NCBI GenBank assembly: GCA_026991215.1 | Contig: JALXBY010000098.1 | Span: 1-7,198, forward strand | Reading direction: 5' to 3' | From: Anaerolineales bacterium | GTDB lineage: Bacteria; Chloroflexota; Anaerolineae; Anaerolineales; DRMV01 | Length of the DNA: 7,198 nt | In this document: positions 1 to 5,423 of the stretch, one piece after another | Layout of the letters: every line of letters starts with the position of its first letter | How positions within the stretch are numbered: the first letter of the stretch is position 1 | The notes under the pieces: generated by a model | The model's database searches: none | Seen by the model: the letters and a program-made list of their open reading frames with translations, nothing else | Told to the model about the DNA's origin: nothing | Program-made: the position numbers and the translations under genes

Positions 1-1
1 G

Positions 2-1135
2 GCAGAGGCTTCCCCTGAAGTTCCCACACCCAGCCCGCAACCCACAACCCCGCAGGGCGCCGAAGCCCTGCCTTCCCCCGAAACCGCGACCTGGACCCCG
101 GTCATTCAAGGGTTGAACCAGCCGACCGCGCTGGTGCCCATCCCTGGCCGGCCAGGGTACCTTTTGGTGCTGGAGCGAGGCGGCATGGGCTGGGTGTGGG
201 ACGGCCAGGAGCGCCGACCCTTCTTCGACCTGCGGGACCGGGTGACCACCCGCGGGGCCGAGCAGGGCTTGCTGGGCGCGGCCTTTCACCCGGACTTCCC
301 CCAAACCCCCTGGGTGTTCGTGAACTACACCGACCGCCAGGGGGATACCGCGGTGGTCCGCTACCCTGTGAACCCCGATACCCTGCAGGCCGACGCGGGC
401 CAGGAACTGCGGCTGCTGCGGGTGGAACAGCCCTATGGGAACCACAACGGCGGGCACTTAATCTTCGGCCCTGATGGGTATCTCTACATCGGCCTGGGGG
501 ACGGCGGCGCGGCTGGCGACCCCCACGACTACGCGCAAAACCCCCAGGTGCTCCTGGGTAAGATGCTGCGCATCGACGTGAACCAGGAACCGTACGGCAT
601 CCCGCCGGATAACCCCTTCGTGCAGGGCGGCGGCCTGCCGGAAATCTGGGCCACCGGCCTGCGCAACCCCTGGCGGTACGACTTCGACCCTGCCACCGGC
701 GACCTTTACATCGCGGACGTGGGCCAGGACGCCTGGGAAGAGGTCAACGTGCTGCTGGCCCCCCTGCCGGCCGGCGTCAACTTCGGCTGGCCTTTCTATG
801 AGGGGTCGCACCCCTATAAAGGCAGCCCGCCTGCGGGGGTCGAATTCGTCTTCCCCGTGGCCGAATACGGCCATGACCAGGGTTGTTCCATCACCGGCGG
901 CGTGGTCTACCGGGGGGAGAACCTGGGCGCGGCCTGGCAGGGCGTCTACCTTTACGGCGACTTCTGTTCCGGCCGCATCTGGGGCCTGCTCCGCAAACCC
1001 GATGGCACCTGGACCAACGACCTGCTCTACAAGACCGCCTTCAACATCTCCACCTTCGGCCGGGATGCCCAGGGCGAAGTCTACCTGGCCGACTACGGCC
1101 GCGGCGTGGTCTACCGCCTGGACCCGGCCCGCTGA
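2..1135 (+). CDS. PQQ-dependent aldose sugar dehydrogenase-like secreted protein (5' end outside the window)
   Basis: The frame is open from base 2 to the TGA at 1133-1135, so the N-terminus lies upstream; the TTG at 113 is an internal codon, not a convincing start. The first ~30 codons are rich in Pro, Thr and Ser, as in linkers of exported lipoproteins. The globular part then matches the soluble glucose/aldose sugar dehydrogenase beta-propeller family (GSDH, YliI/Asd type). Visible motifs are LLGAAFHPDF (269-298), NHNGGH with the expected active-site/PQQ histidines (H at 443-445 and 455-457), GPDGYLYIGLGDGG (467-508), LLGKMLRIDVN (551-583), GLRNPWRYDFDP (656-691), ADVGQDAWEEVN and NFGWPFYEG. 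Two cysteines, in GCSITGG (884-886) and DFCSGRI (965-967), probably form the disulfide common in this subgroup. Such enzymes oxidise aldose sugars outside the membrane using PQQ and calcium. Actual substrate and PQQ use are inferred from the family. No PQQ synthesis gene is visible here. Confidence 0.88.
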   Translation, partial: AEASPEVPTPSPQPTTPQGAEALPSPETATWTPVIQGLNQPTALVPIPGRPGYLLVLERGGMGWVWDGQERRPFFDLRDRVTTRGAEQGLLGAAFHPDFPQTPWVFVNYTDRQGDTAVVRYPVNPDTLQADAGQELRLLRVEQPYGNHNGGHLIFGPDGYLYIGLGDGGAAGDPHDYAQNPQVLLGKMLRIDVNQEPYGIPPDNPFVQGGGLPEIWATGLRNPWRYDFDPATGDLYIADVGQDAWEEVNVLLAPLPAGVNFGWPFYEGSHPYKGSPPAGVEFVFPVAEYGHDQGCSITGGVVYRGENLGAAWQGVYLYGDFCSGRIWGLLRKPDGTWTNDLLYKTAFNISTFGRDAQGEVYLADYGRGVVYRLDPAR

Positions 1136-1150
1136 GCGCGGCGGCAAGCG

Positions 1151-1262
1151 GCAGTCGGCTGTCAGCCGTCCGCGGTCGGCGGTCTGCAGTGGGCGGTCGG
1201 CAGTCCGCGGTTGGTGGTGGGCAGTTAGCAGTCGGCTGACCACTGACCACTGTCCACTCTCC
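1151..1262. repeat. Degenerate heptamer array 1 (16 units, exact 7-bp period)
   Basis: Sixteen consecutive 7-bp units can be read without a gap, for example GCAGTCG (1151), GCGGTCG (1172, 1193), GCAGTGG (1186), GCAGTCC (1200), GCAGTTA (1221), GCAGTCG (1228), ACTGACC (1242) and ACTGTCC (1249). The left ~12 units follow GCNGTNN. The last four follow RCTGACC, which is close to the reverse complement of the left type, so the array has partly inverted halves. Local hairpins are possible: 1156-1168 (5-bp stem, 3-nt loop) and 1216-1225 with 1249-1258 (10 pairs, two of them G-U in RNA). The array fills most of the gap between the dehydrogenase stop and the tupA Shine-Dalgarno. It resembles in kind the short tandem heptanucleotide repeats (STRR) known from cyanobacteria. 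Function is unknown. Confidence 0.85.
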
Positions 1263-1276
1263 CTTGGGAGGTATCC

Positions 1277-2122
1277 ATGCGTCGCCTCTGGTTCCTGCTT
1301 TTAGCATTGGTCCTTGTGGGGTGTACAGCAGGCCAGAAGCCCAAACCGCCGATCATCCTGGCCACCACCACCAGCACCTATGATTCCGGCCTGCTGGATG
1401 CGCTGCTGCCAGAATTCGAGCGGGAAACGGGCTACAAGGTCAAGGTCGTCGCGGTGGGCACCGGGCAGGCCCTGCGCATGGGCCGGGAAGGCAACGCGGA
1501 CGTACTCCTGACCCACGCGCCCGAAGCCGAAAAGCCCCTGGTCGAAGAGGGCTGGGTCGTGGACTATCAGTACGTCATGTACAACGACTTCGTGCTGGTG
1601 GGGCCGGAGGACGACCCGGCCGACGTGCGGCAGGCCAAAGACGTGGTCGAGGCCATGCAGCGCATCGCGCGGGCCGGTGCCCCCTTTGTTTCCCGGGGCG
1701 ATGATTCGGGCACCCACAAGCGGGAACGGGCGCTGTGGAAGGCCGCGGGCATCGACCCCCAGGGTCAGCCCTGGTACATGGAAAGCGGCCAGGGCATGGG
1801 CGCGACCTTACGCATTGCTTCGGAAAAAGACGCCTACACCCTCACCGACCGGGGTACCTACCTGGCCCTGCAGGACACCCTGAACCTGGTCATCCTGTTC
1901 GAGGGGGACCCCCGGCTACGCAACATCTACCACATCATGCGGGTGAACCCGGAGAAATGGCCCCATGTGAACGTCGAGGGGAGCCGGGCCCTGGTCGCCT
2001 TCTTCCTCAAACCCGAAACCCAACAACGCATCGCGACCTTTGGCGTGGACCGCTTCGGCCGGCCCCTGTTCTACCCGGCCCTGGAACAGGTCCGGGAGGT
2101 GGAACCTTCCCCTTCCCCATGA
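1277..2122 (+). CDS. tupA: Tungstate ABC transporter substrate-binding lipoprotein TupA
   Basis: 281 residues. The ATG at 1277 is preceded by TGGGAGGT (1265-1272) at good spacing. Residues 1-16 are a lipoprotein signal peptide: RR, a leucine-rich core, and lipobox LVGC with the modified Cys at 16. The mature part begins with ATTTSTYDSG (29-38); the TTTS motif is the oxyanion-binding signature of TupA. Other family motifs are AVGTGQALR (59-67), ADVLLTHAP (74-82), VMYNDFVLVGP (100-110), SRGDDSGTHKRE (139-150), ESGQGMGATL, AYTLTDRGTYLA, and FGVDRFGRPLFYP near the end. The length is typical. The protein should sit on the outer face of the cytoplasmic membrane, capture tungstate (possibly molybdate) and hand it to TupB. 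Tungstate would serve tungstopterin enzymes such as aldehyde:ferredoxin oxidoreductases, none of which is encoded in this window. The stop overlaps an in-frame ATG of tupB (ATGA at 2119-2122). Confidence 0.93.
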   Translation: MRRLWFLLLALVLVGCTAGQKPKPPIILATTTSTYDSGLLDALLPEFERETGYKVKVVAVGTGQALRMGREGNADVLLTHAPEAEKPLVEEGWVVDYQYVMYNDFVLVGPEDDPADVRQAKDVVEAMQRIARAGAPFVSRGDDSGTHKRERALWKAAGIDPQGQPWYMESGQGMGATLRIASEKDAYTLTDRGTYLALQDTLNLVILFEGDPRLRNIYHIMRVNPEKWPHVNVEGSRALVAFFLKPETQQRIATFGVDRFGRPLFYPALEQVREVEPSPSP

Positions 2123-2172
2123 GGCCTGGGGGAAGCCCGTTCCCCCAACATCCCCGCGATGCGAAGGCCCCT

Positions 2173-2877
2173 ATGGAAACCCTGTGGCGCGGCCTGGTGG
2201 AAGCCCTGTACCTGCTCCTCAGCCTGGACCCCACGGTCTGGCGCATTGCCCTGCGCACCCTGGCCATCTCCGGCAGCGCGACGGTGCTGAGCGCGCTGCT
2301 GGGCATCCCCTTGGGTATCTGGCTTGTCCTGGGCCGGGTACCGGCCCGACGCTTCTGGCTCACGCTGACCCACACGGGCATGGCCCTGCCGCCGGTGGTC
2401 GTGGGCCTGATGGTGGCCCTGCTCCTCTGGCGTACCGGGCCGCTGGGCTTTCTGGAATGGATTTACACGCCAACGGCCATGGTCATCGCGCAGACCATCC
2501 TGGCCACGCCCATGGTGGCGGGGGTGATGGTCTCAGGCCTGCAGGCCCTGGGCCAGGAAGCCCGGTGGCAACTCCTGGGCTTGGGCGCTTCGGGTTTCCA
2601 GGCGGCATGGGTGCTGGTGCAACAGGCCCGGGGCGCGCTTCTGGCCGCGGTCATGGCCGGGTTCGGCACCGCGGTGTCCGAAGTCGGGGCTTCCCTCATG
2701 GTGGGCGGGAACCTCAAAGGGTACACCCGGGTGCTGACCACCGCGGTGGTACTGGAAACCCGTCGTGGGAACTTCGCCCGCGCCCTGGCCCTGGGCTTCA
2801 TCCTGCTGGGCCTGGCCTTTTGGGTGAACGCCATGCTCACGGTGCTCCAACAACGGGAGGCGGACCCGGATTCATGA
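2173..2877 (+). CDS. tupB: Tungstate ABC transporter permease TupB
   Basis: 234 residues from the ATG at 2173, a multi-helix inner-membrane permease. The start beginning METLWRGLVEALYLLL matches where TupB proteins usually begin and has AAGG (2164-2167) 5 bp upstream. An in-frame ATG at 2119, overlapping the tupA stop as ATGA, would add 18 residues (MRPGGSPFPQ...) unlike the family and has no nearby Shine-Dalgarno, so I prefer 2173; translational coupling through 2119 remains possible. Recognisable segments are LRTLAISGSATVLSALLGIPLG (27-48), ALPPVVVGLMVALLLWRTGPLG (71-92), TPTAMVIAQTILATP (99-113), the EAA-type loop that contacts the ATPase (about 129-152), and AGFGTAVSEVGASLMVGGN followed by GYTRVLTTAVVLET (162-196). 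The stop overlaps the tupC start as ATGA (2874-2877), which indicates one operon. Confidence 0.9.
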   Translation: METLWRGLVEALYLLLSLDPTVWRIALRTLAISGSATVLSALLGIPLGIWLVLGRVPARRFWLTLTHTGMALPPVVVGLMVALLLWRTGPLGFLEWIYTPTAMVIAQTILATPMVAGVMVSGLQALGQEARWQLLGLGASGFQAAWVLVQQARGALLAAVMAGFGTAVSEVGASLMVGGNLKGYTRVLTTAVVLETRRGNFARALALGFILLGLAFWVNAMLTVLQQREADPDS

Positions 2878-4004
2878 GCGTGTTGCTGGAAGCCCGGGGG
2901 CTGTGGCTGCCCCGCGGTCGCCACTGGACCCTGAACGTACCGCACCTGCAGGTGCAAGAAGGGGAAATCCTCACCCTGCTGGGCCCCAACGGCGCGGGCA
3001 AGAGCACCCTGGTCGCGGTGCTGGCCGGTTTGCTCCCCCCGCGGCGGGGTGAACTGCGCTTCCGGGGCCGTGTGGTGGACTTCCGCCGCAACCTGGACTA
3101 CCGCCGGCGCATCGCGGTGGTGCTGCAGCGGCCGGTGCTCTTCCGGGGTACGGTATGGGCCAACGTGGAAATGGGCCTGCGCTTCCGCGGGGTGCCGCCC
3201 GCAGTGCGACGGGAAAAGGTGCAACGCTGGCTTCAACGGCTGGGTTTGGGGGAACTGGCCCAACGACCGGCCCGCCGGCTTTCCGGCGGCCAGGCCCAGC
3301 GGGTGGCCCTGGCCCGTGCCCTGGTTCTGGACCCGGACCTGCTGTTTCTGGACGAACCTTTTCAGGCCCTGGACGCGCCCACCCGTCGGGACCTGCTCCT
3401 GGAACTGCGGGACCTGCTCCAGGCCGAGGGCCGCACCGCGGTTTACGTGACCCATGACCTGACCGAAGGCCTGGCCCTGGCCCACCGGGTCGCGGTCATG
3501 GTGGAAGGTCGCATCCGGCAAATCGGCCCCCCTGAGGCCATCCTCTACCGTCCGGTGGACCTGCAGGTGGCCCGCCTGGTAGGGATGGAGAACGTCCTGC
3601 CCTGCCGGGTACAGGCCAAGGAGCGGCAGTTGGCCTTCGTGGAAGCCTGCGGGTGCCGGTGCACTGCGCTCGCGGCCGAAGACGTCACTCCTGGTGCCCC
3701 GGCCTACCTGGGGCTTCGGCCCGAAGCCCTGATGCTGACCCTGGAGGAACCCCAGGCCGGGACCAGCGCGCGGAACCGCTTCCCGGCCAGGGTGCGGCGC
3801 ATCTGGCCCCAGGGCGCGCTGATGCGGGTGCAGGTGCAGACGGAAAGCGGTTGTACCCTCTGGGCCTCGGTCACCTACCTGGCGGCCCAGGAACTCGGCC
3901 TGGATGAAGGCCAGCGGGTGTGGGTCGTGTTCAAGGCCAGTGCAGCCTGGGTCTTTCGGGAAGGGGAGGGAAGTCGGCTGTCCGCAGTGGGCAGTCCGCA
4001 GTGA
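2874..4004 (+). CDS. tupC: Tungstate ABC transporter ATP-binding protein TupC with C-terminal TOBE/Mop-like region
   Basis: 376 residues from the ATG at 2874, which overlaps the tupB stop; GGGAGG (2855-2860) lies 13 bp upstream. The ABC core is complete: Walker A GPNGAGKST (37-45), Q-loop Gln85 in VVLQRP, signature LSGGQ (136-140), Walker B LLFLDE (156-161), D-loop ALD and switch His194 in VTHD. From about residue 240 a C-terminal domain resembles the TOBE/Mop fold of molybdate/tungstate importers: RPEAL (282-286), TSARNRFPARV (297-307), and a LGL...VWVVFKASAAWVF end (341-361). This region may bind oxyanion and regulate the transporter, as in ModC. A CGCRC cluster (259-263) in the same region is unusual. 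The last ten residues (SRLSAVGSPQ) and the stop are encoded by heptamer array 2, so they are probably not ancestral. The protein energises TupB from the cytoplasm. Confidence 0.92.
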   Translation: MSVLLEARGLWLPRGRHWTLNVPHLQVQEGEILTLLGPNGAGKSTLVAVLAGLLPPRRGELRFRGRVVDFRRNLDYRRRIAVVLQRPVLFRGTVWANVEMGLRFRGVPPAVRREKVQRWLQRLGLGELAQRPARRLSGGQAQRVALARALVLDPDLLFLDEPFQALDAPTRRDLLLELRDLLQAEGRTAVYVTHDLTEGLALAHRVAVMVEGRIRQIGPPEAILYRPVDLQVARLVGMENVLPCRVQAKERQLAFVEACGCRCTALAAEDVTPGAPAYLGLRPEALMLTLEEPQAGTSARNRFPARVRRIWPQGALMRVQVQTESGCTLWASVTYLAAQELGLDEGQRVWVVFKASAAWVFREGEGSRLSAVGSPQ

Positions 4005-4018
4005 GCAGTACGCAGTTT
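3970..4018. repeat. Degenerate heptamer array 2 (7 units), overlapping the tupC 3' end
   Basis: Seven units are in register: GAAGTCG, GCTGTCC, GCAGTGG, GCAGTCC, GCAGTGA, GCAGTAC and GCAGTTT. They have the same consensus (GCAGTNN) and + strand orientation as the left part of the array at 1151-1262. The fifth unit supplies the TGA stop of tupC at 4002-4004. The array ends just before the Shine-Dalgarno of the next gene. Confidence 0.82.
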
Positions 4019-4041
4019 TCACATCCCGAAGGAGTAGCGAC

Positions 4042-4377
4042 ATGTGGCGATGGCAGGCTTACACTGGGGTGGGTCTGGTGGTGCTGGTGGCCGTGCACTG
4101 GGTCGTACAGCACGCGCTCGTACCTGGCGGGCTTCGCACCTTCCAGGACGTGCTCGCGTTCCTGCGGCAACCCCTGGCCGTTGGGGTCGAAGGGGTGCTT
4201 TTGCTGGTGGTGGTCGTCCACGCGGTGTTGGGGTTACGCAGCATCGCCCTGGACCTGGGGCTTTCTCCAAAAGCCATGCGTCGGGTGAATGGCGTACTCA
4301 TCATACTGGCCCTGTTGATGCTGACCTACGGCTGGTACCTCCTGGGCCTGCTCCGCCGCCTCTCCCTTTCCCCCTAA
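4042..4377 (+). CDS. Small three-helix membrane protein resembling the succinate dehydrogenase/fumarate reductase cytochrome b anchor (SdhC/SdhD-like)
   Basis: 111 residues. The ATG at 4042 is chosen because AAGGAG (4029-4034) sits 7 bp upstream; in-frame extension to 3904 would overlap tupC and the repeat. Three hydrophobic helices are predicted by eye at about 8-26, 45-66 and 83-104. His19 in the first helix and His60 in the second, the latter in VVVVHAVLGLRSIALDLG, look like the heme b ligands of the four-helix SDH/FRD anchor family; the HAxxGLRxxxxD stretch is its most typical motif. The usual role is to bind heme and quinone and anchor the SdhAB subunits to the membrane. No other SDH subunit gene is in view, so it either works with subunits encoded elsewhere or has another use. 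It is co-directional with tupC, 37 bp downstream. The family call rests on motif resemblance only. Confidence 0.6.
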   Translation: MWRWQAYTGVGLVVLVAVHWVVQHALVPGGLRTFQDVLAFLRQPLAVGVEGVLLLVVVVHAVLGLRSIALDLGLSPKAMRRVNGVLIILALLMLTYGWYLLGLLRRLSLSP

Positions 4378-4484
4378 ACCACCGGGGCCGCCTGGCGGAA
4401 GCGCTCGTCGCGGGCCAGTTGTTCGTTGTCGTACCTGTTCCAGAGTGCTTTGCTATTTGGTAGCAACAGGTCGTAGGGCACATT
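4374..4484 (-). pseudogene. Probable C-terminal stub of a lost gene
   Basis: Read on the - strand, codons from 4484 down to the TAG at 4376-4374 give a 36-residue charged, non-repetitive sequence ending LWNRYDNEQL-ARDERFRQ-AAPVV. Codon choice in its downstream two thirds matches the GC-rich host genes. An in-frame TGA at 4487-4485 closes it upstream, where the AT-rich island begins, and no start codon or Shine-Dalgarno fits. Its stop overlaps the 3' end of the convergent SDH-like gene, as expected for a formerly intact neighbour. I read it as the tail of a gene truncated when the island arrived, but a chance open frame cannot be excluded. The family is not recognised. A 6-bp inverted repeat (TTGCTA, 5-nt loop, TAGCAA; 4450-4466) lies inside it, at the point where composition changes. 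Confidence 0.35.
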
Positions 4485-4498
4485 TCACGCAGGGCAAA

Positions 4499-4888
4499 TT
4501 AGCTTTTATCTTTGTAAAACATCGCCCTGCTCAGACTATGTATTTTATCAACAAAGCAGTTAACGCAACCATCACATTTTTGCTCTTCCAACAGTCTCTC
4601 AATAACTTTTTGCTCAACCTTCGTCATAATATGTGTAGTAAAAGTCATTGCCATTGCAGCGATGAGGGACAGCAAAAAATATACAAAGAAAAACGGCATC
4701 ATTTCCGCCAAAGTAAGCAAAGACTTGCTCACTATTCCAAGAAAAGCCCCCGCCCCCATTAGAATCATTGAGAGCAAAAATTCGGCAAAAATCTTTGCCG
4801 CAGAATCTCGTCCCGACACTGCACATATGTGCACATGCACGCCAAATACCAAACTAACAATGATAAGAAGAATACTCAGCCATATCAC
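4499..4888 (-). CDS. Hypothetical membrane protein with CxxCxxC motif
   Basis: 129 residues from the GTG at 4888 to TAA at 4501-4499. The GTG is chosen because AAGGAGA (4901-4895 on the - strand) lies 6 bp upstream; a TTG at 4912 would place that site inside the gene. Hydrophobic segments are visible at about 2-24, 33-57 and 62-85 (PFFFVYFLLSLIAAMAM). The hydrophilic C-terminus (86-129) holds a short charged helix (KVEQKVIERLLEEQK) followed by CDGCVNC, with Cys at 105, 108 and 111, and a basic tail. The cysteines, perhaps with His86 or His117, could bind metal or be redox active; this is inference. Base composition is much richer in A/T than all other genes here, suggesting acquisition by transfer. 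I do not recognise the family. Confidence 0.7.
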   Translation of the reverse strand: MIWLSILLIIVSLVFGVHVHICAVSGRDSAAKIFAEFLLSMILMGAGAFLGIVSKSLLTLAEMMPFFFVYFLLSLIAAMAMTFTTHIMTKVEQKVIERLLEEQKCDGCVNCFVDKIHSLSRAMFYKDKS

Positions 4889-4894
4889 GGAAAA

Positions 4895-4901
4895 TCTCCT
4901 T
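4895..4901 (-). promoter_or_regulatory. Shine-Dalgarno AAGGAGA that fixes the GTG start of the CxxCxxC membrane protein
   Basis: The reverse complement reads AAGGAGA, then TTTTCC, then GTG at 4888. This near-perfect site with 6-bp spacing supports both the strand and the start of the membrane protein gene. Confidence 0.7.
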
Positions 4902-4915
4902 GAAAGCGCCAAAAA

Positions 4916-5113
4916 TTAAATAGGCACGGAGCAAACTTGCCCGTACCCCTTCTTTTCGTGCAGGTCACGTTTTTTGACGTAATATACGGTGCCATCTCCC
5001 CGTACACCAACTGGATAACCAAAGGGTACAGGCTGCCCACACCTCGGCCTCCCCCGAAAATACCCACCAGTCGCTATCCCCCCTGGCCAAAAGCCCACAA
5101 TCCCAGGAGCCAT
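4916..5113 (-). CDS. Possible small hypothetical protein upstream of the membrane protein
   Basis: 65 residues from ATG at 5113 to TAA at 4918-4916, ending 27 bp before the GTG of the membrane protein on the same strand, so the two could share a transcript. The N-terminal half is glycine-rich (GFWPGGIATGGYFRG). The second half (VPFGYPVGVRGDGTVYYVKK, then DLHEKKGYGQVC) has a plausible beta-strand and charged pattern for a small folded protein. GGGAGGT (5133-5127) lies 13 bp upstream of the ATG, which is long; an ATG at 5121 with ideal spacing opens a two-codon frame (Met-Gly-stop) whose TAA overlaps the 5113 ATG as TAATG. No family is recognised. It may be a real gene, a remnant, or chance. 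Confidence 0.4.
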   Translation of the reverse strand: MAPGIVGFWPGGIATGGYFRGRPRCGQPVPFGYPVGVRGDGTVYYVKKRDLHEKKGYGQVCSVPI

Positions 5114-5221
5114 TAACCCATGAGCGACCTCCCGCCTGCCGACTTCGGATGCTGAAAGAGGCCTTGGACTTTGATTTTAGCAGATTGCCGGAGATAGGTA
5201 CCGTCAGCACCGCCCCGCCCA
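5114..5221. other. Intergenic stretch between the divergent small ORF and the thiN promoter
   Basis: Apart from the GGGAGGT on the - strand (5127-5133), I see no gene, terminator or repeat here. Open frames that cross it run through the promoter and riboswitch and are rejected. A TAAAAT on the - strand near 5176-5181 could be a -10 box for the divergent ORF, but no matching -35 is seen at normal spacing. Confidence 0.4.
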
Positions 5222-5250
5222 TTGACACCCCATTCCCCAACGCGTATACT
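5222..5250 (+). promoter_or_regulatory. Sigma-70-type promoter of the thiN-ykoE operon
   Basis: TTGACA at 5222-5227 is a perfect -35 box. TATACT at 5245-5250 is a one-mismatch -10 box. The spacer is exactly 17 bp. Transcription should begin near 5257, about 25 bases before the riboswitch aptamer, which is the expected arrangement. Confidence 0.85.
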
Positions 5251-5281
5251 GGGTTTTGCCAAACAAGATTTGCAAAAATCG

Positions 5282-5387
5282 CCGACCTGCCCGGGGAGCC
5301 CGGTGTGACCGGGCTGAGAGGAGGGCTGAAAGCCCTCGACCCGTGGAACCTGATCCGGGTAATGCCGGCGGAGGGAAGGCAGGTCGG
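5282..5387 (+). promoter_or_regulatory. TPP riboswitch aptamer (THI element)
   Basis: The aptamer is closed by a 10-bp P1 (5282-5291 with 5378-5387). An inner stem pairs AGCCCGG (5297-5303) with CCGGGCT (5309-5315), followed by the conserved CTGAGA (5314-5319). A further hairpin GAGGGCT-GAA-AGCCCTC lies at 5321-5337. The second conserved block is GACCC, then GAACCTGATC, then CGGGTAATGCC and GGCGGAGGGAA (5338-5377). These are the universally conserved TPP-binding elements in the right order. It senses thiamine pyrophosphate and controls thiN and ykoE immediately downstream. Confidence 0.96.
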
Positions 5388-5394
5388 TGGGTTC

Positions 5395-5423
5395 CCCTCC
5401 GTCGGCGCGGCGGAGGGTTTTTT
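5395..5423 (+). terminator. Riboswitch-controlled intrinsic terminator that also sequesters the thiN Shine-Dalgarno
   Basis: CCCTCCGTCG (5395-5404) pairs with CGGCGGAGGG (5408-5417) over 10 bp with one G-U and a 3-nt loop, followed by six T (5418-5423) directly before the thiN ATG at 5424. The 3' arm contains GGAGGG (5412-5417), the only Shine-Dalgarno of thiN, at 6-bp spacing. The hairpin can therefore stop transcription and hide the ribosome site. The aptamer segment 5366-5375 has the identical decamer CGGCGGAGGG and can pair with the same 5' arm as antiterminator. Confidence 0.88.

Noticed and set aside
458..1243. Long - strand open frame (261 codons) opposite the sugar dehydrogenase
   Set aside because: It mirrors the GC-rich coding strand, and its N-terminal part is translated heptamer repeat (TADRPLQTAD-like). 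The + strand has clear family motifs.
1151..1262. CRISPR array
   Set aside because: The units are 7 bp, contiguous and degenerate, with no spacers or long direct repeats.
1735..2172. N-terminal extension of the tupB frame back into tupA
   Set aside because: It is encoded in the shadow frame of tupA, is Pro/Gly/His-rich and has no counterpart in TupB; the family start fits 2173.
2040..2873. Extension of the tupC frame upstream through tupB
   Set aside because: Shadow frame of tupB with Gly/Pro/Ala-rich low-complexity translation; the ATPase domain begins at 2874.
2463..4043. 526-codon - strand open frame opposite tupB and tupC
   Set aside because: Typical antisense open frame in high-GC DNA: rich in His, Gln and Pro, no motif, and overlapping two complete transporter genes plus the repeat array.
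4388..4398. CCGCC-T-GGCGG inverted repeat as terminator of the tup operon
   Set aside because: The stem is effectively four pairs after allowing a loop, and no T-tract follows on either strand.
4445..4762. + strand open frame across the AT-rich island
   Set aside because: It is antisense to the membrane protein, which has a strong Shine-Dalgarno and coherent hydrophobic segments; the + frame has none.
4492..4942. GGGCAA (4492-4497) and TTGCCC (4937-4942) as inverted ends of a mobile element around the membrane protein
   Set aside because: Only six matching bases, no flanking direct repeat and no transposase; chance is a sufficient explanation.
4965..5240. - strand 91-codon frame across 5240-4965
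   Set aside because: Trp/Ser/Gly-rich translation without a fitting ribosome site; it reads through the thiN promoter region and overlaps the better 65-codon candidate.
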